Positions 26,975 to 35,807 are shown, counted from the stretch's first letter. The stretch: 64,000 bases of DNA from Thermorudis peleae (GCF_000744775.1 NZ_JQMP01000003.1:1116001-1180000), one strand, 5' to 3'. The notes: a model not told the origin generated them from the sequence alone. Program-made: numbers and translations.

Positions 26975-27798
26975 AGCACTATGGTAACGAAACGGCGGCA
27001 CCTCCGGCGATTGAGCTTGAAGAGGTAACGCGCTGGTTTGCGACGCCACGCGGACGGTATGTGGCAGTGGCGGATATTACATTTACTGTTCCGCGTGGAC
27101 AATTTGTCGCCTTGGTGGGACCGAGTGGTTGTGGGAAGTCAACGATTCTTTCGATGGTCGCTGGGCTCATCAGTCCGAGTCGAGGCGTCGTGCGTATTGA
27201 TGGGCAACCACTGGTTGGGATCAACCATCGAGCTGCCTTCATGTTTCAACAGGATGCGCTCCTGCCCTGGAAAACAGTACTTGATAACGTTGCCTTTGGT
27301 CCAATGCTTCGTGGTGTACCAAAACGTGAAGCGAGGGACATGGCCCGGACCTGGCTTGCGCGCGTTGGCCTGCGCGGCTTCGAAGATCGCTATCCCCATC
27401 AACTCTCGGGTGGCATGCGGAAGCGCGTTTCGATTGCGCAAGACCTGGTGAATGATCCCCAGATTCTGCTGATGGACGAACCGTTCAATGGGCTCGATGC
27501 ACAGACACGGACAATGATTGAAAACGAAGTCCTGCAGCTCTGGTCTGGATCGAATAAAACTGTCCTCTTTGTTACGCATGATCTTGAAGAAGCAATCGCG
27601 ATGTCCGATCGTGTCATTCTCCTAACAGCGGGACCGGCTCGTATTAAAGGTGATTATCCAGTCATGCTTGAACGACCGCGAAATGTTCAGGAAGTGCGCT
27701 TTCAGCCCGCGTTTGCCGCGTTATATGAGAAGATCTGGGACGACTTGAAGAGTGAGGTTCTTACGAGCTATCTGCGGCAACAGGCAGTGAGTGGCTAG
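26971..27798 (+). CDS. ABC transporter ATP-binding protein (SsuB/TauB/NrtD type)
   Basis: The 275-residue product has Walker A GPSGCGKST, a Q-loop in FMFQQDALLPW, the signature LSGGM and Walker B ILLMDEPFNGLD followed by the switch His in THDLEEAIAMSDR. The sequence type is that of nitrate/sulfonate/taurine-class importers, which also include carriers for thiamine precursors and organic acids. It begins with GTG overlapping the CoA-transferase stop, so the transporter is translationally tied to the enzyme. Confidence 0.93.
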   Translation: MKHYGNETAAPPAIELEEVTRWFATPRGRYVAVADITFTVPRGQFVALVGPSGCGKSTILSMVAGLISPSRGVVRIDGQPLVGINHRAAFMFQQDALLPWKTVLDNVAFGPMLRGVPKREARDMARTWLARVGLRGFEDRYPHQLSGGMRKRVSIAQDLVNDPQILLMDEPFNGLDAQTRTMIENEVLQLWSGSNKTVLFVTHDLEEAIAMSDRVILLTAGPARIKGDYPVMLERPRNVQEVRFQPAFAALYEKIWDDLKSEVLTSYLRQQAVSG

Positions 27799-27816
27799 GA
27801 ATAGAGGGACGCAGAG

Positions 27817-28680
27817 ATGGAATCGCGTGCGGTAAGCGTGGAGACACCGTCTCCGGAAGCGCTCCACGAATTTGGACAACTGGAACGGCAAGAGCGTCGA
27901 CGCCGTCTTCTTGTCCACATTCTCCAAGTGCTTGTGCTCGTTGGAATTCTCGCTGCCTGGCAGTTGGTGACAACTATAGGCTGGGTTAGCCCATTCTTCG
28001 TCAGCCAGCCGACAGCAATCTTCCATCGTCTTGTCACCTGGTTTGGGACAGGATTTATCTATCGACATATTGAGGCGACGATCTATGAGACCATTGTTTC
28101 GTTTATCGTTGGTGTTCTGTTCGGGATCCTCTTTGGATTTTTGCTTGCTCGGAGCGCGTTGCTGGCTGACGTCCTGCAACCGTACGTCGCCATGCTCAAC
28201 GCGTTGCCACGTGTCGTCCTTGCGCCGATTTTTGTTCTCTGGTTTGGGCTTGGCATGCTCTCGAAGATTGCGCTTGGGGTCTCGCTTGTGTTCTTTATTG
28301 TCTTCTACAACACGTTTCAAGGTGTGCGTGAAGCTGACCCACGAGTCATCGACAAGGCGCGCATGCTTGGGGCAACTGAGTGGCAAGTTATTCGCCATGT
28401 CCAATTGCCGTCGGCAATCACCTGGATCCTTTCAAGCCTTCATACGAGCTTTGGGTTCGCTCTTGCTGGTGTCGTGGTCGGTGAATATCTCGGGGCAACG
28501 CATGGGATTGGTTATCTCGTTGCTCTCAACGAAGGGAATTTTGATAGTACCGGCGTCTTTGCTGGCATGACGGTTCTTGCGATCTTGGTCTTGGTGATCG
28601 AGCTTGGTATTGGTCCCCTTGAGCGATGGTTGCTCCGCTGGCAGCCACAGCAGGAAGCTAGTCGCGTGCGAGAAGGTTAA
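27817..28680 (+). CDS. ABC transporter permease (SsuC/TauC type)
   Basis: The 287-residue product has about six membrane segments (first near residues 32-52) and the EAA loop EADPRVIDKARMLGATEWQVI, which docks on the ATPase. FVLWFGLGMLSKIALGVSLVFFIVFYNT is typical of the nitrate/sulfonate family permeases. It lies 18 bases after the ATPase gene. With the ATPase and the binding lipoprotein it completes a three-component importer. Confidence 0.93.
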   Translation: MESRAVSVETPSPEALHEFGQLERQERRRRLLVHILQVLVLVGILAAWQLVTTIGWVSPFFVSQPTAIFHRLVTWFGTGFIYRHIEATIYETIVSFIVGVLFGILFGFLLARSALLADVLQPYVAMLNALPRVVLAPIFVLWFGLGMLSKIALGVSLVFFIVFYNTFQGVREADPRVIDKARMLGATEWQVIRHVQLPSAITWILSSLHTSFGFALAGVVVGEYLGATHGIGYLVALNEGNFDSTGVFAGMTVLAILVLVIELGIGPLERWLLRWQPQQEASRVREG

Positions 28681-28717
28681 GCAACGTGCACAGCGTAAGG
28701 AGGTGAGGAGGAGTAGG

Positions 28718-28777
28718 ATGCGGGTTACCCATCGGTGGTGTGGGAGTAGGGCTGTACAGGAGGAGAGTGAGAAGTGA
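28718..28777 (+). CDS. 19-codon leader ORF before the binding-protein gene (candidate)
   Basis: An ATG at 28718 with an outstanding AAGGAGGTGAGGAGG upstream opens a 19-codon frame (MRVTHRWCGSRAVQEESEK) whose TGA shares bases with the ATG of the substrate-binding protein gene (TGATG). The arrangement suggests translational coupling or stalling control rather than a functional peptide. No relatives are recognised. Confidence 0.3.
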   Translation: MRVTHRWCGSRAVQEESEK

Positions 28778-30024
28778 TGCAGCATCAAGGGATGATGCCA
28801 TCATTGACTCGGTGCACTCGGCGAGCAGTGCTTCGCTGGGCGCTTGGCGCCGGACTGTCATCGCCAGTCGTTGCCGGTTTGCTCGCTGCATGTGGTAGTA
28901 ACGCTACGCCAACTGCGAGCACAAGTAGCGGAGGTGCGAGTACCGCGGCGAGCCTAACCCCGACTACCAGTCGGCCAACGTCCGTGGTCACCGTGACGAC
29001 GAATACAGCAACAGCACCTGCTGCTTCAGCGACAGCTGTGGGGACGGCGTCTCCAGTTGCCCTGAATTTGCCCAAAGTGACACCCGAGAAGACGAAGATT
29101 ACCTTCGCAGTTGGTGGTCAAGAGCAGTTCATTTACCTTCCACTGACGTTGGCCAAGCAACTTGGCTACTTCCAGGAACAAGGAATAGATGTCACGATCG
29201 CCAATTTTTCCGGTGGCTCGAAGGCTGCTGAGGCATTAGTTGGCGGTAGCGCTGACTTTGTGATGGGATTCTACGACCACACGATACAGGTGCAACCGAA
29301 AGGCCAATACCTTCAGTCAGTCTGTCTCATTGACCAGTATCCTGGTATCGTCTTGCTGGTCAGTCAGAAAGCTGCCGATAAAATCAAGACGCTTGATGAT
29401 CTCAAAGGCAAGACGGTCGGGGTAACGGCTCCTGGCTCTTCCACACAATTTTTCCTGAACTTTATCCTCTCACAACATAATATTCCCCAAGATGCTGTGA
29501 GTGTGGTTGCTATTGGTACGGGAAGCACGGCATACGCCGCTATTGCCGAGGGCAAGGTCGATGCTGGGATGACCGTTGATCCTGCTGCAACGCAACTGGT
29601 ACAAGACGGCAAAGCTACGGTTCTCTGGGATACGCGGTCACAGAAGGACACCGTCGCAGCATTCGGCGGGCCATATCCAGCAGGGTGTTTCTATAGCAAG
29701 GAAGATTTTATCAAGAATAATCCACAGACTGTTCAGGCATTGGTTAATGCAGGCTTAAAGACGCTGGCCTGGATTCAATCGCATAGTGCGGCTGAAATTG
29801 CTGACAAGATGCCGCCCGATTTCTACGCTAACAACAAGCAACTATATGTCTCATCATTGCAAAATTCCCTGACACTCTTCTCTCCCAATGGGCTGATGCC
29901 GGCAGATGGCCCCGCGACGGTGCGGAAAGTGCTGGCTCTTTCTGACGCGTCGGTCAAAAATGCGCAGATCGATCTGAATCGTACCTATACGAACCAGTTT
30001 GTTCAGGCCGCATTAGGCAAATAG
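28777..30024 (+). CDS. ABC transporter substrate-binding lipoprotein (SsuA/NMT1-like)
   Basis: The product starts with an arginine pair (TRRAVLRWAL) and a hydrophobic segment ending in the lipobox LLAAC, giving lipidated C39, so it may be exported by Tat or Sec and anchored outside. A Thr/Ser/Ala-rich linker of about 55 residues follows, then a periplasmic-binding fold of the SsuA/THI5/NMT1 type: FIYLPLTLAKQLGYFQEQGIDV, GGSADFVMGFYDH, TVGVTAPGSSTQFF, ALVNAGLKTLAWI. Starts at GTG 28774 or ATG 28777 are both possible; the ATG is preferred. The ligand is unknown, but gene context points to an organic acid. Confidence 0.9.
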   Translation: MQHQGMMPSLTRCTRRAVLRWALGAGLSSPVVAGLLAACGSNATPTASTSSGGASTAASLTPTTSRPTSVVTVTTNTATAPAASATAVGTASPVALNLPKVTPEKTKITFAVGGQEQFIYLPLTLAKQLGYFQEQGIDVTIANFSGGSKAAEALVGGSADFVMGFYDHTIQVQPKGQYLQSVCLIDQYPGIVLLVSQKAADKIKTLDDLKGKTVGVTAPGSSTQFFLNFILSQHNIPQDAVSVVAIGTGSTAYAAIAEGKVDAGMTVDPAATQLVQDGKATVLWDTRSQKDTVAAFGGPYPAGCFYSKEDFIKNNPQTVQALVNAGLKTLAWIQSHSAAEIADKMPPDFYANNKQLYVSSLQNSLTLFSPNGLMPADGPATVRKVLALSDASVKNAQIDLNRTYTNQFVQAALGK

Positions 30025-30047
30025 CACTGGAATTGAGGCACGAAGAC

Positions 30048-30947
30048 ATGTCGCTGCCAGCGCGCGTACGCATCACCGAAGTTGGGCCGCGCGATGGACT
30101 ACAAAATGAAGCGGTAATACTTTCGACTGAACAGAAATGCCAGTTGATCAAGCTCTTGATTGAAGCTGGCATACGCGAAATTGAGGTCGCTGCCTTTGTC
30201 CATCCGCGTTGGATGCCGACAATGGCCGATGCTGAGGCTGTGCTTGCCGCGGTACCCCGAGGTCAAGGCGTGCGCTACAGCGTCCTCATTCCAAATCTTA
30301 AAGGCTATCAGCGAGCGGCTCCGTTACGACCGGATGAAATTGTCGTGGTGTGCTCGGCAAGTGAGCGACATAATCAGGCAAACCTGAACCGGTCGACAAC
30401 TGAGTCGCTCGCTGAATTCCAGCAGGTAGTGGCTCTGGCTCGGCACGATCACCTTCCCGTGAGAGGTGCAATTGCAACGGCCTTCTGGTGTCCGTACGAA
30501 GGGCGCATCAGTGTCAGCAGAGTTTGCGATGTCGCCGAGGCCTATGCTGCAATGGGCGTTCAAGAAATTGCTTTGGCTGATACCCTTGGTGCTGCCGATC
30601 CACGCCATGTACGGGAACTTGTGCTGGCAGTCCGTGAGAGCACGGGCTTGCCAGTAAGCCTCCATCTGCATAACACCGCTGGACTGGCCCTTGCCTGTCT
30701 TGTTGCTGCACTCGACATCGGCGTCGAGCGCTTCGACGCATCGATCGGTGGGCTTGGGGGGTGTCCCTACTGCCCTGGAGCCGCTGGCAATGTAGCCACG
30801 GAAGATGTGGTGTTTTTGCTGGAGCGACTCGGCATTCAGACAGGAATTGACCAAGCGAAGTTGCTTGACGCCGCTCGCTACGTGCAGATGCTTGTTGGTC
30901 ATCCGCTGCACAGTTATCGCCTCGTCACTGCTGGGACGATTGTGTAG
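30048..30947 (+). CDS. Hydroxymethylglutaryl-CoA lyase family enzyme
   Basis: The 299-residue product is a DRE-TIM lyase: ITEVGPRDGLQNE with the metal-binding Asp near residue 16, HLHNTAGLALA with two metal-ligand histidines, and the mobile loop GGLGGCPYCPGAAGNVATED containing the active-site cysteine. HMG-CoA lyase cleaves 3-hydroxy-3-methylglutaryl-CoA to acetyl-CoA and acetoacetate in leucine breakdown; related enzymes accept other 3-hydroxy-acyl-CoAs. The ATG at 30048 has GAGG upstream; a TTG at 30033 would add five residues. It follows the binding protein by 23 bases in the same operon. Confidence 0.9.
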   Translation: MSLPARVRITEVGPRDGLQNEAVILSTEQKCQLIKLLIEAGIREIEVAAFVHPRWMPTMADAEAVLAAVPRGQGVRYSVLIPNLKGYQRAAPLRPDEIVVVCSASERHNQANLNRSTTESLAEFQQVVALARHDHLPVRGAIATAFWCPYEGRISVSRVCDVAEAYAAMGVQEIALADTLGAADPRHVRELVLAVRESTGLPVSLHLHNTAGLALACLVAALDIGVERFDASIGGLGGCPYCPGAAGNVATEDVVFLLERLGIQTGIDQAKLLDAARYVQMLVGHPLHSYRLVTAGTIV

Positions 30948-30999
30948 ATTGCATGTATCCTTACAAGGGAATTTTCTGTGAATGGAAAGGCGGTAGACC

Positions 31000-32175
31000 A
31001 TGAGTCTGGCGCGTGCGCTCGACACGGTGCTACAACAGGCAGTCGAGCGAGGAGATGTGCCAGGAGTCGTTGCGTTTGTTGCCAATGATCAGGGGCTTCT
31101 CTATGAAGGAGCCTTTGGTGTTCGCACAGTTGGTCAACCTGATCCGATGTCACGTGACGCAGTCTTTTGGATTGCGTCAATGACGAAGCCCATTACCACC
31201 GTTGCCGCATTACAATTGGTTGAGCAGGGAAAACTGAGCCTCGATGCACCTGTTGGCTTAATCGTGCCTGAATTAGCTGAGCCGCAAGTTCTCGAGGGGT
31301 TCGATGAGTCAGGGAAGCCGAAGTTGCGCTCAGCGAGTCGCCCACTCACACTCCGACATCTGCTCACGCACACGTCCGGATTTTCCTATGATTTTTTGAG
31401 TTCAGACTACCAGCGATATATGGCAATCACCGGCTTGCCTTCGATTGGCACCTGTCAACGCGCGGCTCTCGCATTGCCGCTGCTCTTTGAGCCTGGTGAG
31501 CGTTGGGAATATGGCATTAGCATCGACTGGGTTGGCCAGATTGTCGAACGGGTTACTGGTGAATCGCTTGAGGAGTACTTCGGTAAGCACATTTTTGACC
31601 CACTCGGCATGAGGGATACACGATTCCTTTTGCGTCCAGATATGCAAGCACGCCGTGCTGGTATGCATCTCCGACAGCCAGATCAACGCCTTGTGCCAAT
31701 TCCATTTGAGGTACCCCAGCAACCAGAATTCTTTATGGGTGGCGGAGGGCTCTATTCAACTGGACCTGATTACATCACCTTCCTTCGGATGATCTTGCGT
31801 GGCGGTGAACTGGATGGCGCGCGCATTTTGCAGCCGGAAACGGTTGTTGCCATGGGCACCAATCAGATTGGGGCACTAGCGGTTGGTGCGCTCGTGAGTG
31901 CTGACCCTACACAGGCACGGGATCTTGAATATTTCCCTGGTTTGCGCAAGAAATGGGGCTTTGGCTTCATGATCCTTGAAGAGGATGCGCCAACTGGGCG
32001 GAGCGCTGGAAGCTTGGCGTGGGGAGGGCTGGCAAACACAACGTTCTGGATTGATCCTGCCAAGCGCGTTGCAGCTGTGATCTTGCTTCAGGTTCTGCCT
32101 TCAGGTGATCCGTTAGCGCTCCAACTCTTCGAAGCATTCGAGCGAGCGCTCTATACCCAGCTTGCTACGCGCTAG
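31000..32175 (+). CDS. Serine hydrolase, beta-lactamase class C/EstB-like
   Basis: The 391-residue product has the S60-M-T-K63 tetrad of penicillin-binding-type hydrolases, the motif HLLTHTSGF, and a YGIS segment in place of the Tyr-x-Asn motif, a substitution common in esterases of this fold. The third motif is replaced by AWGGLAN. No signal peptide is present, so it acts in the cytosol and is more likely an esterase than a beta-lactamase. It follows the lyase by 52 bases and ends in a terminator, so it may belong to the same operon. Confidence 0.87.
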   Translation: MSLARALDTVLQQAVERGDVPGVVAFVANDQGLLYEGAFGVRTVGQPDPMSRDAVFWIASMTKPITTVAALQLVEQGKLSLDAPVGLIVPELAEPQVLEGFDESGKPKLRSASRPLTLRHLLTHTSGFSYDFLSSDYQRYMAITGLPSIGTCQRAALALPLLFEPGERWEYGISIDWVGQIVERVTGESLEEYFGKHIFDPLGMRDTRFLLRPDMQARRAGMHLRQPDQRLVPIPFEVPQQPEFFMGGGGLYSTGPDYITFLRMILRGGELDGARILQPETVVAMGTNQIGALAVGALVSADPTQARDLEYFPGLRKKWGFGFMILEEDAPTGRSAGSLAWGGLANTTFWIDPAKRVAAVILLQVLPSGDPLALQLFEAFERALYTQLATR

Positions 32176-32191
32176 GCGTGAAGATCAACAT

Positions 32192-32240
32192 AAAGCCCTC
32201 GGGGACACGCTACGCTCAAGGCCGTCCCTGAGGGCTTTTG
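32192..32240. terminator. Bidirectional rho-independent terminator
   Basis: A 15-bp stem with one G-T mismatch (AAAGCCCTCGGGGAC at 32192-32206, GTCCCTGAGGGCTTT at 32224-32238) carries A residues on the left and T residues on the right, so it can end transcripts from both the serine hydrolase operon (+) and the pentose transporter (-). Confidence 0.85.
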
Positions 32241-32248
32241 TCTATGGC

Positions 32249-34324
32249 CTATGCCCGTCCGGCAGCTTCCTGTGTTCGCCGCGTTATGACATCGATGGAG
32301 ACTGCAAGGAGAAGCACAGCACCAGTAACCATGAACTTAATTGCCGACGGTAATGCAAGGAGATCCATCCCATTCGCGATGGAACCAATAACCAGTGCAC
32401 CAAGTAAGGCTGACCAGGCACTGCCGCGGCCGCCGAAGAGGCTCGTTCCGCCGATGACAGCGGCAGCGATGGCGTCGAGGAGGAGGTCACCGGAGCCAGA
32501 GGATTGGTTAACAGCCAGAAGGCGAGAGGCTGCAAGGATGCCGCCGGCTGCAGCTAGGAGTGAACTGAGCATGAAAACAATGATGCGAACGCGTGTGACA
32601 TTGATCCCCGCGCGTCGAGCGGCTTCGGCATCACCACCGACGGCGTAGATGTAGCGACCAAAACGTGTGCGGCGGGTCAAGAGATCAAAGCCAACAACAA
32701 CGAGCAGAAAGATCAGCACGCCAAGTGGGACACCGGCAATGCGCACCTGCGTGGCGCTGCGGTTCACGCTCATGATTGCCACGGCGCCAAGCGTTGCGAC
32801 AGTGATTGCCACAGCCCGCATGAGCATACCGGTCGTTGAAGCAACGGGAAGGCCAGCCTTCATCCGTGATTGTCGGCTGCGAATCATGCTTCCAATCGAG
32901 AACACAACAAAAAGTGCGCCAAGAACCCAACCGAGCCAAACTGGGAGCAGTGTGTTCGCTAGACCGACGATAAAGCGATCGTTCAAGTTAATGGTTCCCG
33001 TCGGGCCGAGAACTTGAAGCAATGCTCCTTGCCAGCCCAAGAGTCCAGCAAGGGTGACGATAAACGATGGAACTCCAACTTTGGTTGTCCAGGTGCCTTG
33101 AATGAGTCCAATGACAGCACCTGCTGCTAGTCCTGCGAGGACGGCAAGTGGTCCAGCAAGATGATGGCGGGTTGAGAGAACGGCCATAATGCCTGCTGTT
33201 AGCCCGCTGACCGCGCCGACTGAGAGGTCAATCTCACCCAAGAGCAGGATAAGCACAACGCCGACAGCGATTGTACCGAGGGCTGCAATCTGGGCAAGTA
33301 AGTTCGTCAGGTTTAACGGTGTGAGGAAGTTGTGGTTCAGCGCTTGGAAGATCAGCGCAATGATCACCAGTCCAATCAGGACCGGCAATGTGCCAACGCG
33401 ACTCGCAAGAGCCGAGCGAATGACCCCGACTAACCCTCCACGCCGACTTACCGGTGCAGCGACTGTCGTCTCAAGCGAAATATCTTGGTGTCCATCAATC
33501 TCAGCAGGTTCAGCGGTGTCGGGAACCTCAAGCGTGGCCCCAGTAATTGCGCCTACGACCTGGTCGGGGGTTGCCTTGCGTGCATCATAGGTGGCAACCC
33601 GTCGGCCTAGACGCATGACGACGATGCGGTCAGCCACTTCAAAGACATCAGGGAGGTTATGGCTAATGAGAACGACGCCAAGTCCACGTTCGCGGAGCCG
33701 CTTGATCAGGTTAAGAACGTTCCGTGTTTGCGCAACCCCAAGGGCAGCGGTTGGCTCATCAAGGATGACAACCTTTGAGTTCCACATGACGGCTCGCGCA
33801 ATGGCGATCGATTGCCGTTGTCCACCTGACAGTGTTGCAACAGGGCGGCGAACCGATGGAAGGACAACGGACAGGTTCTGCAATACCTCGATGGCTTGTC
33901 GTTCCATCTGGATTTCGTTGAGGGGCTGAATTCCCGGAGGCGCGACGTGATCGAGTTGGGTAGTCGCTTCGCGGCCGAGAAAGAGATTCGCGACGACATC
34001 AAGATTGTTGCAGAGAGCGAGATCTTGATAGACCGTTTCAATGCCCAGGCGCGCTGCATCGGCTGGTGAGCTAACCGTCACTTGCTGACCGTTAAACCAA
34101 TACTCGCCGCTATCTGGCTGGTAGACTCCTGAAATGATCTTGGCAAGGGTAGATTTTCCTGCGCCGTTATCGCCAACAAGTGCAACAACTTCGCCGGGAT
34201 AAACTTCAAAGGAGACATCTTTCAGGGCTTGGACAGCACCGAACCGTTTGCTGATGTGGCGCAGCATGAGAATTGGCTGACGCTCGTGTGCCGTATTAGT
34301 AGCGGGCTGCGTCTGCACTTCCAT
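32249..34324 (-). CDS. Fused ABC ATPase-permease of a pentose-type (XylG-XylH-like) importer
   Basis: One 691-residue polypeptide combines a single nucleotide-binding domain (residues about 20-260: Walker A GDNGAGKST, signature LSGGQRQS, Walker B VVILDEPTAALG) with a XylH/RbsC-type permease (about 310-690; LLLGEIDLSVGAVSGLTAG and GRYIYAVGGDAEAARRAGI are the diagnostic segments). Usual sugar importers of this class have a two-domain ATPase and a separate permease. Here a half transporter would dimerise. The binding-protein gene lies 132 bases upstream, so pentose or related sugar uptake is likely; the sugar is not decidable. Confidence 0.9.
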   Translation of the reverse strand: MEVQTQPATNTAHERQPILMLRHISKRFGAVQALKDVSFEVYPGEVVALVGDNGAGKSTLAKIISGVYQPDSGEYWFNGQQVTVSSPADAARLGIETVYQDLALCNNLDVVANLFLGREATTQLDHVAPPGIQPLNEIQMERQAIEVLQNLSVVLPSVRRPVATLSGGQRQSIAIARAVMWNSKVVILDEPTAALGVAQTRNVLNLIKRLRERGLGVVLISHNLPDVFEVADRIVVMRLGRRVATYDARKATPDQVVGAITGATLEVPDTAEPAEIDGHQDISLETTVAAPVSRRGGLVGVIRSALASRVGTLPVLIGLVIIALIFQALNHNFLTPLNLTNLLAQIAALGTIAVGVVLILLLGEIDLSVGAVSGLTAGIMAVLSTRHHLAGPLAVLAGLAAGAVIGLIQGTWTTKVGVPSFIVTLAGLLGWQGALLQVLGPTGTINLNDRFIVGLANTLLPVWLGWVLGALFVVFSIGSMIRSRQSRMKAGLPVASTTGMLMRAVAITVATLGAVAIMSVNRSATQVRIAGVPLGVLIFLLVVVGFDLLTRRTRFGRYIYAVGGDAEAARRAGINVTRVRIIVFMLSSLLAAAGGILAASRLLAVNQSSGSGDLLLDAIAAAVIGGTSLFGGRGSAWSALLGALVIGSIANGMDLLALPSAIKFMVTGAVLLLAVSIDVITRRTQEAAGRA

Positions 34325-34395
34325 TGCTGTACCCTTCCCAGGTGCCGAAACAAAACACTTATTTGAAGGTGAAACAGGCTCACGATACAGTGAAG

Positions 34396-34423
34396 CGTCA
34401 GGAGGGGTATACCCCTCCTGACG
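34396..34423. other. Perfect 28-base palindrome between binding protein and transporter genes
   Basis: The half CGTCAGGAGGGGTA is followed directly by its exact reverse complement. In the transcript it folds into a hairpin of about 12 bp with a tiny loop, located 33 bases after the binding-protein stop. It lacks a following T-run, so it is better explained as an mRNA-stabilising or attenuating hairpin that raises the binding protein over the transporter; a protein-binding site is the alternative. Confidence 0.7.
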
Positions 34424-34456
34424 TGTTCTTCATGACAGGCTGACCGTTTTCTAGGC

Positions 34457-35737
34457 TTACTGCAGCCCTGCGTTCTTGCATGCCGTCGCGTAATCAGCAG
34501 TGCAGATCTGCTGCACTGTCCAGAAGCCATCCTTCACGACGGTGTCTTTAATATTGTCCTTCGTCACAACAATTGGTGTCAGCAACACTGAGGGCACATT
34601 AATCTTGCCATTTGGGGTTGTCTTGCCGGCTGTAACACTGCTCGGCACGGGCGTGTTGGTGAGCAGCGAATATGCGAGTTCAGCAGCAATTTCCGCTTCA
34701 GGCTTCAATGGCTTGTAGACAGTCATGTACTGCTCACCAGCGACGATCCGCTGAATTGCCGCAAGCTCAGCATCTTGCCCTGTCACTGGAGGCAGCGGAT
34801 TCAGCCCTGCCGCCTTCATCGCAGCAATCGCACCACCGGCTGTACCGTCATTTGCCGCATAGACACCGTCAACTTTGTTGCCCAACGCTGTCAGTGCTTG
34901 CTGCATCTCGTTTTGTGCCTGGTCCGGACTCCAGTCCGGCGTATCGTACTCTTTGGCGATCACCAACTTGCCAGCCTGCACCAACGGATCGAAGACGCTA
35001 TGGGCGCCGGCTTTGAATTGACCAGCATTGGGGTCTGTTGGCGCGCCGTTGATCATCACAATCTGGGGCTTGCTTTTACCGCTTAAGGCCTGAACAAGCG
35101 CTTGGGCCTGAAGCTGACCAACACGCGTGTTGTCGAACGAGATGTAGTATGTTACGCCATCAGAATTCTGGATTAGTCGGTCGTAAGCAATAACCGGAAC
35201 GCCCTGTGCCTTTGCCTTATCGGCAATCACCGCGGCAGCCTTGCCATCAACTGGATCAAGGACAAGTACCTTGGCGCCGTTTGCAAGCGCGGCTTCAGCT
35301 TGTTGCTGCTGTGCGCTTGCGTCTTGGTTCGCATTGCTGTAGATGATCTTGCAGTTTGGACAGAGCGCCTTTAGTTTTGCTTCGAAGAGTGGGCGGTCTT
35401 TACTTTCGTACCGTGCCGTCTTTGATTCAGGTAGAAGCAGCGCAATAGTTCCGCTGGCCGAGGTCGACGGCGTGACCCAGTCGGCAATGCCAGGCGTTGC
35501 CTGGGCAGTGCTCACAGCTGTCGCGCTGGCAGTTGTCGTCGCGCTACCAGCACTCGTTGTTGCCGTTGCTGCTGCTTTCGTGGCCGTTGGGCTTGCCATG
35601 CTTGTTGCTGCGGTAGGCGAGCTTGTTGTACCTGCACTTGTTGAGGTCGTTGGAGTTGGTGTAGCGCTCCCACCACAGGCAACTGTCAGTGCAAGTAGGG
35701 CACTGACGAGAAGCAACCAAATACCTCGCTGTTTCAT
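34457..35737 (-). CDS. Sugar ABC transporter substrate-binding lipoprotein (XylF-like)
   Basis: The 426-residue product has a lipoprotein signal ending LTVAC (C21), a Thr/Ala/Ser-rich linker to about residue 95, and a pentose-binding fold: IALLLPESKTARYESKDRPLFE, IIYSNANQDASAQQQQAEAAL, VLVLDPVDGKAAA, VIAYDRLI and YYISFDNTRVGQLQA, all in XylF style. A Cys pair (LCPNCK) sits in the first subdomain. The ATG at 35737 follows GAGGAGGGTCCAC. It is the first gene of the operon with the fused transporter. Confidence 0.9.
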   Translation of the reverse strand: MKQRGIWLLLVSALLALTVACGGSATPTPTTSTSAGTTSSPTAATSMASPTATKAAATATTSAGSATTTASATAVSTAQATPGIADWVTPSTSASGTIALLLPESKTARYESKDRPLFEAKLKALCPNCKIIYSNANQDASAQQQQAEAALANGAKVLVLDPVDGKAAAVIADKAKAQGVPVIAYDRLIQNSDGVTYYISFDNTRVGQLQAQALVQALSGKSKPQIVMINGAPTDPNAGQFKAGAHSVFDPLVQAGKLVIAKEYDTPDWSPDQAQNEMQQALTALGNKVDGVYAANDGTAGGAIAAMKAAGLNPLPPVTGQDAELAAIQRIVAGEQYMTVYKPLKPEAEIAAELAYSLLTNTPVPSSVTAGKTTPNGKINVPSVLLTPIVVTKDNIKDTVVKDGFWTVQQICTADYATACKNAGLQ

Positions 35738-35807
35738 GTGGACCCTCCTCACGTCTTGTACCACCCACCACAAACAAGACAAAATTGGTGAAAACTACAA
35801 CGTCCAC

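Noticed and set aside
31000-32175. True class C beta-lactamase (resistance gene)
   Set aside because: There is no signal peptide, and the Tyr-x-Asn and Lys-Thr-Gly motifs are replaced, so an intracellular esterase-type hydrolase is more likely.
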